From the NCBI GenBank assembly GCA_937874455.1, contig CALNBE010000298.1, forward strand, positions 1 through 7,127: DNA of 7,127 nt, read 5' to 3'. A program made the position numbers and the translations under genes. The DNA comes from an uncultured Opitutia bacterium. Its GTDB lineage: Bacteria; Verrucomicrobiota; Verrucomicrobiia; Opitutales; UBA953. Shown piece by piece: positions 1 to 6,572 of this stretch (positions are counted from its first letter, which is position 1; each line of letters starts with the position of its first letter). The notes beneath the pieces are model-generated. The model was given only the letters and a program-made list of their open reading frames with translations. It was not told the origin of the DNA and made no database searches.

Positions 1-390
1 CGCCAACGTCTCTTCCTCCGCACCGGTCGCGGGCGCAGTTTCCTTTGCCCGCTCCGTCAAATCCACCCGCAGGCCGTCCACTTCCAAATGCTCCAGCTCA
101 ATCCGCCGACTCCACAGTCCGCTCCAGGAAATTTCCGTCGCGCCGCGCTCAATTCGCACCCGTCCTTGCGCCAGCGGCAAATCCAGATTCTCCAACCGGA
201 TCGCGCCGCCGAGGCCAATCTCCACCCGCGCCAACTCCGCCTGCACGCCATTCTCCGCCAGCGCCGCCAGCACGTATTCCCTCTGCACGGCGGGACGGGA
301 AAAATAAGCCCAGGCGGCCAGCAAAACGATCGCCCCGGCACCGAGACAACAACCGGAGACCCATAACAGTTTTTTAACGCGGGGTGACAT
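1..390 (-). CDS. AsmA-like inner-membrane protein, N-terminal part (cut by window edge)
   Basis: The ATG at 390 opens a frame with no stop for 130 codons to the window edge, so only the N-terminus is present. The protein begins MSPRVKK, then a hydrophobic segment at about residues 8-30, giving a membrane anchor with a basic cytoplasmic end. After it comes a beta-rich stretch alternating hydrophobic and charged residues (for example VEIGLGGAIRLENLDLPL and IELEHLEVDGLRVDLT, about 56-112). This style is typical of AsmA/TamB/DUF748-type proteins, whose long periplasmic beta-groove is linked to lipid transport or outer-membrane assembly. The family call rests on this pattern, not on a signature motif. 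The gene lies 67 bases after mutS on the same strand with no clear terminator between, so co-transcription is possible. No Shine-Dalgarno sequence precedes the ATG. The other frames here give Arg/Trp- or Pro-rich nonsense. Confidence 0.72.
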   Translation of the reverse strand, partial: MSPRVKKLLWVSGCCLGAGAIVLLAAWAYFSRPAVQREYVLAALAENGVQAELARVEIGLGGAIRLENLDLPLAQGRVRIERGATEISWSGLWSRRIELEHLEVDGLRVDLTERAKETAPATGAEEETLA

Positions 391-457
391 CGGGAAAAAG
401 CCCGGCCAGCCTTCACTTTCCTTCGCACCGCGCAAGCCTTTCCTCGCCGGCGTCGCG

Positions 458-3085
458 CTAAAACAACGACAACTGCCCGTCTTCCGGCGGCAGCTCCGGG
501 GCCGCGCCACGCAGGGGTTTTTCCGCTTTTTTCGCCGCGGGAGAATTTTCCTCCGCGAGGCCTTCCTTCGGCTCCGGCAGAGATTCCACTCCTTTTTCCT
601 CCGCAATTTTCTCCGATTTCCGCCGCGCCTTTTTTCCTCCGCCCATGAAGGACGCGCTGCCGCTTTCCATGTCCGCCAAAATCGCGTTCGCCCGGTTCAC
701 CACCGCGCGGGGCAAGCCCGCCAGCCGCGCCACATGGATGCCGTAGGAGCGGTCCGCCGCGCCGGGCACCACCTGCCGCACAAAGATAATTTCATCATTC
801 CACTCCTTCACCGCCACGCAGTAATTGCGCAGCCGGGGCAGCGTTTCCTCCAAGCGGGTCAGCTCGTGATAGTGCGTGGCGAAGAGCGTGCGCGGGCCGC
901 GCTCCGTCTCCCCGTGCAAATACTCCGCCACCGACCAGGCGATGCTGATGCCGTCGTAAGTGCTGGTGCCGCGACCGATTTCATCAAGGATCACCAAACT
1001 CGCCGCTGTGGCGTTGTTCAAAATGTTCGCGGTCTCGTTCATCTCGACCATGAAGGTGGAGTTTCCCCGCGCCAGCTCGTCGCTCGCGCCGACGCGACAA
1101 AACAGCCGGTCCACCACGCCGATACGCGCGCTTTTCGCGGGCACCCAGCAGCCGATCTGCGCCAGCAAGGCAATCAGCGCCACCTGCCGGATGTAGGTCG
1201 ATTTCCCCGCCATGTTCGGGCCGGTGAGCAGTGCGATTTGCTCCCCGCTGGCCGAGAGCCGGGTATCGTTCGGCACAAAGGCCCGGGTGTGCCCCTGCGC
1301 CCTGAGCATCTGCTCCACCACCGGATGCCGCCCCTGCTCGATTTCCAAAACATCGCTGGTATCCACAATCGGACGACAATAATCCCACTCCCGCGCCAGC
1401 GCCGCCCAGCCGCAGTAAATGTCCGCCTCCGCTAGCACCGCGGCGGTCTGCTGCAACGCGAGCGACTGCGCTTGGATGCTTTCGATCAGCGACTGAAAAA
1501 GCTCCGTTTCGCGGTTCAACGCAAACTCGTCCGCCCGCAAAATTTCCTTTTCCTTCTGCTTCAATTCCTCCGTCACATACCGCTCGGCGTTCGTCATCGT
1601 CTGCCGCCGGATGTAGTGCTCGGGCACCAGATGCAAATTCGACTTGGTGACTTCGATGAAATACCCGAACGCGCCGTTGTAGCGGATTTTCAAATTCTTC
1701 ACGCCGGTCGCCTCCTGTTCCCGCCGCTCCAGCTCCGCCACCCAGGTTTTGCTCTCGCTCACCAGTCCGCGCAACCGGTCCAGCTCCGCGTCATATCCGG
1801 CGCGAATCACGCCGCCTTCGGAGAGATCGCCGGGCAGCTCGTCGCTCAACGCGCCGTCCAGCAATTCGCGCAGCGCGGAGAAAATTTCGATGCGCGCCGC
1901 CAATGCGCCGATCGCCGTGCCGTCCAGCGAGGCCAGTTCCTCCTTAATGCCGGGAAGCTGCCGCAGGGTGTCGCGAATGCCGCCGAGTTCGCGGGGATTG
2001 CGGATGCGATTTTGCAGCCGCGACAAAATCCGGGCCACGTCCCGCACATAACGGAGTTTCTCCTGCACCCTGCCGGTCACGCCACCCTGGCGCACCAGGT
2101 CGCCGACACATTCCTGCCGCGCGGTCGCCAACGCCGCGTCAAACGGCGGGGTGGCCAGCCATTGCTCCAGCAGCCGCGCCCCGGCGGCGGTCACGGTGCC
2201 GTCAATCGCCGCCAGCAGCGAGCCGTCGCGTTTGCCGTCGCTGCCGCGAAACAGCTCCAAATTCCTTTGCGATGCTTGATCGATTACCAACGCGTCCAGC
2301 GCGCGATACTCGGCGATTTGAAAAAGATTTTGCGGCTTTTGGCACAGACTTTCCGTCGCGTAGTGCAGCACCGCGCCCGCCGCACCGAGCGCGGGATGGC
2401 CCGCCGCAATGCCGAAGCCCTGCAAATTCAGCACGCCGAGATCCTCCGCCACGCCGCGCTCGCCTGCCACGGGTTCAAAATGCCACGGGGGCATCTTCGT
2501 CACCAAATGCCCGGAAAGGAAATCCCGCACGTTCGCCTCCTGGCTCCACGCAGCGTTTTCCTCCTCCGGTACCAGCACTTCGCGCGGATCGAGCGCATGC
2601 AGCACCGGCAGCAGCCGCGCCACCGGGCCGCTGGCGATGCGAAACTCCGCGGTGGACAAATCCAGCCAGGCGGCATGCAACTGGCCGCGCTTGTCCCCGT
2701 GCAGGGCGAGGAGGAAATTGTTCCGCCGCGCCTCCAGGTGCGAATCCTCCAGCGCGGTGCCCGGCGACAAAATCCGTGTCAGCGAGCGGCGCACGAGTTT
2801 CCCCGGCACGGGCGTTTCCATCTGTTCGCAAATCGCCACCTTCAAACCCGCCGCCAAAATTTTCGGGATGTAGCTGCCCGCGGCATGATACGGGATGCCC
2901 GCCATCGCGTAGTCGTGCCGCCGGGTCAAAGTGATCCCCAGCACCCGCGCCCCGCGCTCCGCGTCCTCGCCAAACATTTCGTAAAAGTCGCCCAGCCGGA
3001 ACAACAGCAGGGCCTCCGGCGGGAGCTTCTGACGATACTCCCAGTATTGTTGCATCATCGGAGTGACTTTCGGGGCGGACGACAT
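458..3085 (-). CDS. mutS: DNA mismatch repair protein MutS
   Basis: MutS binds base mismatches and small loops as a clamp-shaped dimer and, with ATP, recruits MutL. The 875-residue protein has every family landmark. TPMMQQY at 8-14 precedes the mismatch-reading Phe-X-Glu motif in GDFYEMF (F34, E36). Connector and lever domains follow, with the clamp region at about 463-516. The ATPase has Walker A GPNMAGKST (622-630), the signature STFMVEM (676-682), Walker B LVILDEIGRGTS (697-708) and the H-loop ATHYHEL (736-742). The dimer/HTH region includes SYGIHVARLAGLP (780-792). I chose the ATG at 3085, which gives MSSAPKVTPMMQQY, matching the E. coli layout; a TTG at 3100 in frame is possible but less likely. 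After about residue 807 a Lys/Glu-rich low-complexity tail of about 60 residues ends exactly in QLSLF, a consensus beta-clamp-binding motif, with no E. coli-type tetramerisation domain. No Shine-Dalgarno sequence is visible. Confidence 0.98.
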   Translation of the reverse strand: MSSAPKVTPMMQQYWEYRQKLPPEALLLFRLGDFYEMFGEDAERGARVLGITLTRRHDYAMAGIPYHAAGSYIPKILAAGLKVAICEQMETPVPGKLVRRSLTRILSPGTALEDSHLEARRNNFLLALHGDKRGQLHAAWLDLSTAEFRIASGPVARLLPVLHALDPREVLVPEEENAAWSQEANVRDFLSGHLVTKMPPWHFEPVAGERGVAEDLGVLNLQGFGIAAGHPALGAAGAVLHYATESLCQKPQNLFQIAEYRALDALVIDQASQRNLELFRGSDGKRDGSLLAAIDGTVTAAGARLLEQWLATPPFDAALATARQECVGDLVRQGGVTGRVQEKLRYVRDVARILSRLQNRIRNPRELGGIRDTLRQLPGIKEELASLDGTAIGALAARIEIFSALRELLDGALSDELPGDLSEGGVIRAGYDAELDRLRGLVSESKTWVAELERREQEATGVKNLKIRYNGAFGYFIEVTKSNLHLVPEHYIRRQTMTNAERYVTEELKQKEKEILRADEFALNRETELFQSLIESIQAQSLALQQTAAVLAEADIYCGWAALAREWDYCRPIVDTSDVLEIEQGRHPVVEQMLRAQGHTRAFVPNDTRLSASGEQIALLTGPNMAGKSTYIRQVALIALLAQIGCWVPAKSARIGVVDRLFCRVGASDELARGNSTFMVEMNETANILNNATAASLVILDEIGRGTSTYDGISIAWSVAEYLHGETERGPRTLFATHYHELTRLEETLPRLRNYCVAVKEWNDEIIFVRQVVPGAADRSYGIHVARLAGLPRAVVNRANAILADMESGSASFMGGGKKARRKSEKIAEEKGVESLPEPKEGLAEENSPAAKKAEKPLRGAAPELPPEDGQLSLF
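547..642 (+). repeat. Three copies of the word TTTCCTCCGC within the mutS tail
   Basis: Exact copies lie at 547-556, 595-604 and 633-642. They fall in the region encoding the low-complexity Lys/Glu tail of MutS, where the coding strand reads GCGGAGGAAA. The same word recurs on the plus strand at 3358, 3424, 3910, 5141, 5183 and 5650, and once on the minus strand at 4827-4836. Part of this may be codon preference (TCC TCC GC for Ser-Ser-Ala; GAG GAA for Glu-Glu), but two or three copies lie outside genes. Confidence 0.5.
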
Positions 3086-3105
3086 GGGGCAGAGACACAA
3101 AAGCC

Positions 3106-3117
3106 CCCGCAGGCGGG
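3106..3117 (-). promoter_or_regulatory. Small inverted repeat in the mutS leader
   Basis: CCCGC at 3106-3110 and GCGGG at 3113-3117 are perfect complements. Read toward mutS this folds as a 4-bp stem with a CCTG tetraloop (or 5 bp with a 2-base loop), followed by GGCTTTTG and then the start codon 20 bases on. It resembles a weak intrinsic terminator or leader hairpin. The stem is short and could be chance in GC-rich DNA. Confidence 0.25.
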
Positions 3118-3178
3118 TTCAATCCGAAAAGCCGTCTCCGCCGTCGCCAATGCCGCCCTTTCCCGCAAAATCCCGCTT

Positions 3179-3202
3179 CCGGTTGCCCAACCGGTCTTTT
3201 TT
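3179..3202 (+). terminator. Terminator-like hairpin in the leader of the lipoprotein gene (attenuator or operator candidate)
   Basis: CCGGTTG at 3179-3185 and CAACCGG at 3188-3194 are perfect inverted repeats. As RNA this gives a 6-bp stem with loop GCCC, directly followed by TCTTTTTT (3195-3202), the form of an intrinsic terminator on the plus strand only. No plus-strand gene ends upstream, because mutS is read the other way. It therefore sits in the leader of the gene starting at 3219, with 24 bases between stem and ATG. It could be an attenuator, a 16-bp operator palindrome for a dimeric repressor, or a stop for antisense transcripts. The structure is seen; the role is inferred. Confidence 0.45.
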
Positions 3203-3218
3203 CCTTTGCTCCCCAGCC

Positions 3219-3854
3219 ATGCTTCCTTCGCGCCCGCTCCTCCTTTCTCTCTGCCTCGCCCCGGTCCTTTTCCTCCTCGGCTGCGACGAAAAACCCAAGG
3301 TCGTCACCTATTCCGTCCCGAAGGAAAAATCCACGTCCGCCCCAACCGCCCCGGCGATTTCCTCCGCGCCGATGGCGGACGCCAATTCCTCCGCAGCCAT
3401 GTCCGCCGCCGGTCTGCCCCAAGTTTCCTCCGCAGCCGCCGCCCAATTTTCCCCCGGCCCGGTGCCCGCCCACTGGCGGGCCGACACCGACAAGCCGATG
3501 CGCCAAGGCTCCTGGTCCATCCCCGGCCCCGACGGCTCCACCGCCGACTGGAGCATCACCGTTTTCCCCGGCGATGTCGGCGGCGACCTCGCCAACGTCA
3601 ACCGCTGGCGCGGCCAAATCCAGCTCGGCCCCATTTCCGCCGCCGAACTGCCCGCCGCGCTCCAGCCCATTTCCGTTGGCGGAATTCCCGGCAAGGCCGT
3701 CCTGCTCCCCGGCCCGACTCAAACCGTTTACGGCATCATCCTGCCGCGCGGCCCCGAAACCTGGTTCTTCAAATTTACCGGAACCGCCGCGACATTTTCT
3801 TCGGAAAAATCCTCCCTTCAAAGTTTTGCAGAAGGAACAACCTTCTCCAACTGA
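3219..3854 (+). CDS. Small lipoprotein with a conserved-looking C-terminal domain, function unknown
   Basis: This 211-residue protein begins with a clear lipoprotein signal peptide: basic start (R5), hydrophobic core, and lipobox LLGC with the lipidated Cys at 22. The ATG at 3219 is chosen because it places this signal at the N-terminus; the frame stays open upstream but encodes nothing sensible. The mature protein starts Cys-Asp; in E. coli an Asp at that place keeps lipoproteins in the inner membrane, which may not apply here. Residues 36-80 are a Ser/Ala/Pro linker with three SSA repeats. A compact domain follows at about 84-190, with W86, W99, W111, GGDLANVNRWRGQ (121-133) and WFFKFTG (182-188). 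I recall similar NVNRWRGQ-type domains in proteins of Verrucomicrobia and Planctomycetes, but know no function. carA starts 92 bases later on the same strand. No Shine-Dalgarno sequence is visible. Confidence 0.85.
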   Translation: MLPSRPLLLSLCLAPVLFLLGCDEKPKVVTYSVPKEKSTSAPTAPAISSAPMADANSSAAMSAAGLPQVSSAAAAQFSPGPVPAHWRADTDKPMRQGSWSIPGPDGSTADWSITVFPGDVGGDLANVNRWRGQIQLGPISAAELPAALQPISVGGIPGKAVLLPGPTQTVYGIILPRGPETWFFKFTGTAATFSSEKSSLQSFAEGTTFSN

Positions 3855-3946
3855 CCATCCTTTTTCCTCCACCCGACACACTCCTTCGACAACATTCCCG
3901 TTTTTTTGCTTTCCTCCGCCGATTCCCCCGATTCTTTAGCCGTCTC

Positions 3947-5107
3947 ATGGCACTCAATGCAGTTCTGGCTCTCGAAGATGGCAGCGTTTTTCGCGGTCGC
4001 GCCTTTGGCGCCACCAAAACCGTGACCGGTGAGGCCGTCTTCAACACCAGCATGACGGGCTACCAGGAAATCCTCACCGACCCGTCCTACTTCGGCCAGA
4101 TCGTCACCATGACCTTCCCCGAGATCGGCAACTACGGGGTCAACGAGGAGGACAACGAATCCGCCCACCCGCATTGCTCAGGACTTGTGGTCCGCGAACT
4201 CAGCCCGCTCGTCAGCAACTGGCGCGCCACCCTTTCCCTCGACGCCTACCTGAAAAAATACAACCTGCCCGGCATCGAGGGCGTCGACACCCGCTCCATC
4301 ACCAAAAAACTCCGCGTCCACGGGGTGATGAAGGCCTGCCTCTCCACCGAAAACATTTCCGACGCGGAAGCCGTCAAACGCGCCCGCGAATGGGCCGGGG
4401 TTGTCGGCGCCGACTTCGTCTGCCAAGTCACCAGCCCCAAGGTTTACCGCTTCCAAGGCAACGCCACGCCCTTCACCGTGCCCGGCACCGCCTTGGCCAA
4501 AAACACCCTGCCGCCGCCCCGCCCGGTTTACAAAATCGCCGCCTACGACTTCGGCGCCAAGGCCTCCATTTTCAAAAAACTCAGCGCCTGCAGCTTCGAT
4601 GTCCACGTTTTTCCCGCCAGCACTCCCGCGGCGGAAATCAAGCAATTCAACCCGGACGGCATTTTCCTTTCCAACGGGCCCGGCGATCCCGCCGCGCTCG
4701 GCTACGCCCATCAGGCCATCGCTGAACTGATCGCCGCCGACTACCCGATCTTCGGCATCTGCCTCGGCCACCAGGTCATCACCCACGCCATCGGCGCCGA
4801 AACCTACAAACTCAAGTTCGGCCACCGCGGAGGAAACCAGCCCGTCAAAAACATCGAGACCGGCGTGGTCAACATCACCGCCCAAAACCACGGCTTCGCC
4901 GCCAGCGCGGACACCATTGAAAAGGCCGGCGGCATCGTCACCGAACTCAACCTCAACGACAACACCGTCGCCGGCATGCGCCTCAAGGACAAGGACGTCT
5001 TCTCCGTCCAGTACCACCCCGAGGCCGGGCCAGGGCCCAACGACGCCGACTCGCTCTTTGAGGCGTTCTACAAGCTCGTGGACGCCCGCAAGCAGGGCAA
5101 AAAATAA
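3947..5107 (+). CDS. carA: Carbamoyl-phosphate synthase small (glutaminase) subunit
   Basis: CarA splits glutamine and passes ammonia to CarB, which makes carbamoyl phosphate for pyrimidine and arginine synthesis in the cytoplasm. The 386-residue protein matches the family length (E. coli 382). The N-terminal CPSase domain has LALEDGSVFRGRAFGA and VFNTSMTGYQEILTDPSY (31-48). The class I glutamine amidotransferase domain begins near 195, with LSNGPGDPA (241-249), the nucleophile elbow FGICLGHQ (Cys272), and QYHPEAGPGP with catalytic His357 and Glu359. The ATG at 3947 gives the usual N-terminus; the same frame is open for more than 2 kb upstream, so the start rests on homology. The preceding 92 bases (3855-3946) are pyrimidine-rich with no ribosome-binding site and no clear hairpin. 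carB does not follow, so the two subunit genes are apart here. Confidence 0.97.
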   Translation: MALNAVLALEDGSVFRGRAFGATKTVTGEAVFNTSMTGYQEILTDPSYFGQIVTMTFPEIGNYGVNEEDNESAHPHCSGLVVRELSPLVSNWRATLSLDAYLKKYNLPGIEGVDTRSITKKLRVHGVMKACLSTENISDAEAVKRAREWAGVVGADFVCQVTSPKVYRFQGNATPFTVPGTALAKNTLPPPRPVYKIAAYDFGAKASIFKKLSACSFDVHVFPASTPAAEIKQFNPDGIFLSNGPGDPAALGYAHQAIAELIAADYPIFGICLGHQVITHAIGAETYKLKFGHRGGNQPVKNIETGVVNITAQNHGFAASADTIEKAGGIVTELNLNDNTVAGMRLKDKDVFSVQYHPEAGPGPNDADSLFEAFYKLVDARKQGKK

Positions 5108-5125
5108 GCGGCATAGTTTCCAGCA

Positions 5126-5156
5126 TTTTGCAGCGGTAAATTTCCTCCGCGCAAAA
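5126..5156. repeat. Imperfect hairpin just after carA
   Basis: TTTTGC (5126-5131) pairs with GCAAAA (5151-5156), and GCGG (5133-5136) with CCGC (5147-5150). This gives a 10-bp stem with one bulged A (5132) and a 10-base loop. It starts 18 bases after the carA stop. Neither strand has a T run after the stem, so it is not a textbook terminator. It might protect the 3' end of the carA transcript or affect read-through into the exporter gene. The structure is seen; the role is inferred. Confidence 0.4.
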
Positions 5157-5194
5157 CGCCCAGCCGCCCAGGAAAGGAAAATTTTCCTCCGCGC
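5141..5194 (+). repeat. Direct repeat of TTTCCTCCGCGC, 42 bases apart
   Basis: Two exact 12-base copies at 5141-5152 and 5183-5194 lie in the gap between carA and the DevB-like gene. The 42-base spacing is close to four helical turns. The first copy overlaps the loop and right arm of the hairpin at 5126-5156; the second overlaps the palindrome at 5175-5188. They could be paired binding sites, or just two more copies of a word common in this window. Confidence 0.45.
5175..5188. repeat. AT-rich 14-bp perfect palindrome
   Basis: AGGAAAATTTTCCT is its own reverse complement. It sits midway between the carA stop and the start of the DevB-like gene. It could be a site for a dimeric regulator. Shorter versions (GGAAATTTCC) occur inside genes at 127-136 and 6122-6131, which weakens the case for a specific role. 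Confidence 0.35.
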
Positions 5195-5276
5195 TCCAGC
5201 CCCGCTTTTGCCCCACCCGCGCCGCATTCGCGCCTTGCCTGTCCGCACCGGTTCGCCCAACGTGCCGGGCTCAGCC

Positions 5277-6572
5277 ATGATGTTTGCTCCGCGATTTCCT
5301 TTGCGTCTTTTGTCGCTTCTCCCCTGCCTCTGGGCCGCGTCCATTTTCGCCGAACCGCTCCCCGTGGGTTGCCAGGGGCGCATCGTTCCCGAATCCCAAA
5401 TCATCCGGCTCGCCGCGCCCGCCGATCAGGGGACACCCATCATCGCCGCCCTCCACATCGCCGAGGGTGACACCCTGGAGTCCGCCGCCTTAGTCGCCAC
5501 GCTGGCCGCCGAAAAACCGGCCCAATTGCTGCTCCTCCAAGCGGAGCAAAAACACCAAGCCGCCCAAGCATCCCTCGCCGTTGCCGAGGCCGTCGCCCGG
5601 CAGCGAGCCGCCGAGCTGCAACTGCAAAAACTCGACGCGCAAGACGCACTTTCCTCCGCCCAATCCGCCCTCGCAGTCGCCCGCACCCAGGCTTCCCGCC
5701 AGCGGCTCGATGCCGCCGGTCTGCAGGAAATCGAGGCCCGGCTCGCCCAGGCCACCCAGTCCCTCGCCGATCTGCGCGCCGCCCGGCCCTCCCTCCAGGC
5801 CCAACTCGACGCCACGGTCAAGGCCGCCCAAACACAGGTTGACGAAACCAGCGGCTCCCGCCAGCGCATCGCCGTCGCCAGCCGCACCGAGGCCGAAACC
5901 ACCCGCACCTTGGCGCTGCGCGAACACGACGCCAAAATCAATCAACTGTCCGGCGAGGTCGCCGCCCTCCAAGCCCGTCTGGCCCAAGGGAAAACTTTTC
6001 ACCAACAACCCGAACGGCAGGGGGAGGAAATCACCGCGCTGGAAAACCAGGTCGCCGCCGCCCAACAACGGCTGGCCGCGCTCGACGAAATTTCCCGGCT
6101 CGACGCCACCGTCGCCGCAACGGAAATTTCCTCTGCCAACGCCGCCGTCGCCGAAGCCTCCACCGGCATACAAATCGCCCAGGCCCGGCTCAATCTCACC
6201 CGCGTCCGCTCCCCCCTTTCGCAAGCCCGCGTGCTCCGCATCCTCGCCCGTCCGGGGGAAACTGTCGGTCCCGACGGCGTTGCCGAGATCGCCGACCTCT
6301 CCCGCCTCACTGTCGAAGCCGAGGTGAGCGTCGCCGACTTCTCCCGCGTCCAAACCGGCCAGTCCGCCACCATTCAGGTGCCGGGCCGCCAAGAAAATTT
6401 CTCCGGCAAGGTCACCCGCCTCGGAATGCGCGTCGCCCCCAGCGCGCTGCTCGACGACAATCCCGCCGCCTTCAAAGACCTCCGCGTCATCCCCGTCACC
6501 ATCCTGCTCGATGACGCCGCCACGCTCCAGCACTACACCGGCGCCCAGGTGACTGTTCGCATTCTTCCATGA
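5277..6572 (+). CDS. DevB-like periplasmic membrane fusion protein of an ABC exporter (HlyD superfamily)
   Basis: Such adaptors link an inner-membrane ABC transporter to the outer membrane. The 431-residue protein starts with a basic, hydrophobic N-terminus (about 1-25, ending SIFA before EPLP), a signal peptide or anchor. The first lipoyl half is at about 35-78 (GRIVPESQIIRLAAP, IAEGDTLESAALVATL). A very long Ala/Gln/Glu/Arg-rich coiled coil fills about 80-305. The second lipoyl half follows, LTRVRSPLSQARVLRI and RPGETVG (307-331), then a beta-barrel domain to the end. The RPGETVGPDGVAEIADLSRLTVEAEV stretch and the closing VTVRILP resemble the DevB family more than general HlyD proteins. I use the first of two adjacent ATGs (5277 and 5280). 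The stop overlaps the next gene's start by 4 bases (ATGA), indicating translational coupling with the permease. The substrate cannot be told; the DevB archetype works with DevC and DevA in cyanobacterial glycolipid export. Confidence 0.88.
   Translation: MMFAPRFPLRLLSLLPCLWAASIFAEPLPVGCQGRIVPESQIIRLAAPADQGTPIIAALHIAEGDTLESAALVATLAAEKPAQLLLLQAEQKHQAAQASLAVAEAVARQRAAELQLQKLDAQDALSSAQSALAVARTQASRQRLDAAGLQEIEARLAQATQSLADLRAARPSLQAQLDATVKAAQTQVDETSGSRQRIAVASRTEAETTRTLALREHDAKINQLSGEVAALQARLAQGKTFHQQPERQGEEITALENQVAAAQQRLAALDEISRLDATVAATEISSANAAVAEASTGIQIAQARLNLTRVRSPLSQARVLRILARPGETVGPDGVAEIADLSRLTVEAEVSVADFSRVQTGQSATIQVPGRQENFSGKVTRLGMRVAPSALLDDNPAAFKDLRVIPVTILLDDAATLQHYTGAQVTVRILP

Larger units (their letters stand above)
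3086..3218. promoter_or_regulatory. Divergent intergenic region between mutS and the lipoprotein gene
   Basis: This 133-base gap separates two genes read outward, so it must hold the start signals for both unless they are transcribed from further away. I find no convincing -35/-10 pair in either direction. It holds two inverted repeats, each followed by a T run in the direction of the nearer gene and ending about 20-25 bases before its start codon; these are listed separately. Promoter function is inferred from gene layout only. Confidence 0.5.

Noticed and set aside
349..390. Lipobox-like VSGC at residues 11-14 of the AsmA-like protein
   Set aside because: Only about three hydrophobic residues precede it, too few for a lipoprotein signal core, and the hydrophobic stretch continues past the Cys as an ordinary membrane helix.
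391..404. Inverted repeat CGGG-AAAAAG-CCCG just before the AsmA-like ATG
   Set aside because: Only a 4-bp stem with a T run in the loop, not after it; too weak to call a terminator.
45..428. Several overlapping frames on both strands at the left edge
   Set aside because: They are Pro/Arg- or Trp/Arg-rich out-of-frame readings; the frame from 390 gives a membrane anchor and a sensible beta-rich protein.
3086..3100. TTG start for mutS adding five residues
   Set aside because: ATG at 3085 gives a normal MutS N-terminus; the extra MCLCP is not typical and no ribosome-binding site supports the TTG.
2475..3881. 468-codon minus-strand frame spanning the lipoprotein gene and the front of mutS
   Set aside because: Gly/Arg-rich shadow overlapping two supported genes; it reads mutS in the wrong frame.
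1472..3946. Long plus-strand reading frame antisense to mutS and continuous with carA
   Set aside because: It is the mirror of mutS with Arg/His/Gln-rich meaningless sequence; high GC keeps the frame open. carA proper starts at 3947 by its conserved N-terminus.
3855..3946. Possible promoter with TTGCTT before carA
   Set aside because: No acceptable -10 hexamer lies at the right spacing, so it cannot be supported.
4178..5404. 408-codon minus-strand frame opposite carA
   Set aside because: Gly/Val/Asp-rich antisense shadow of carA codons with no recognisable domain, while carA on the plus strand is complete.
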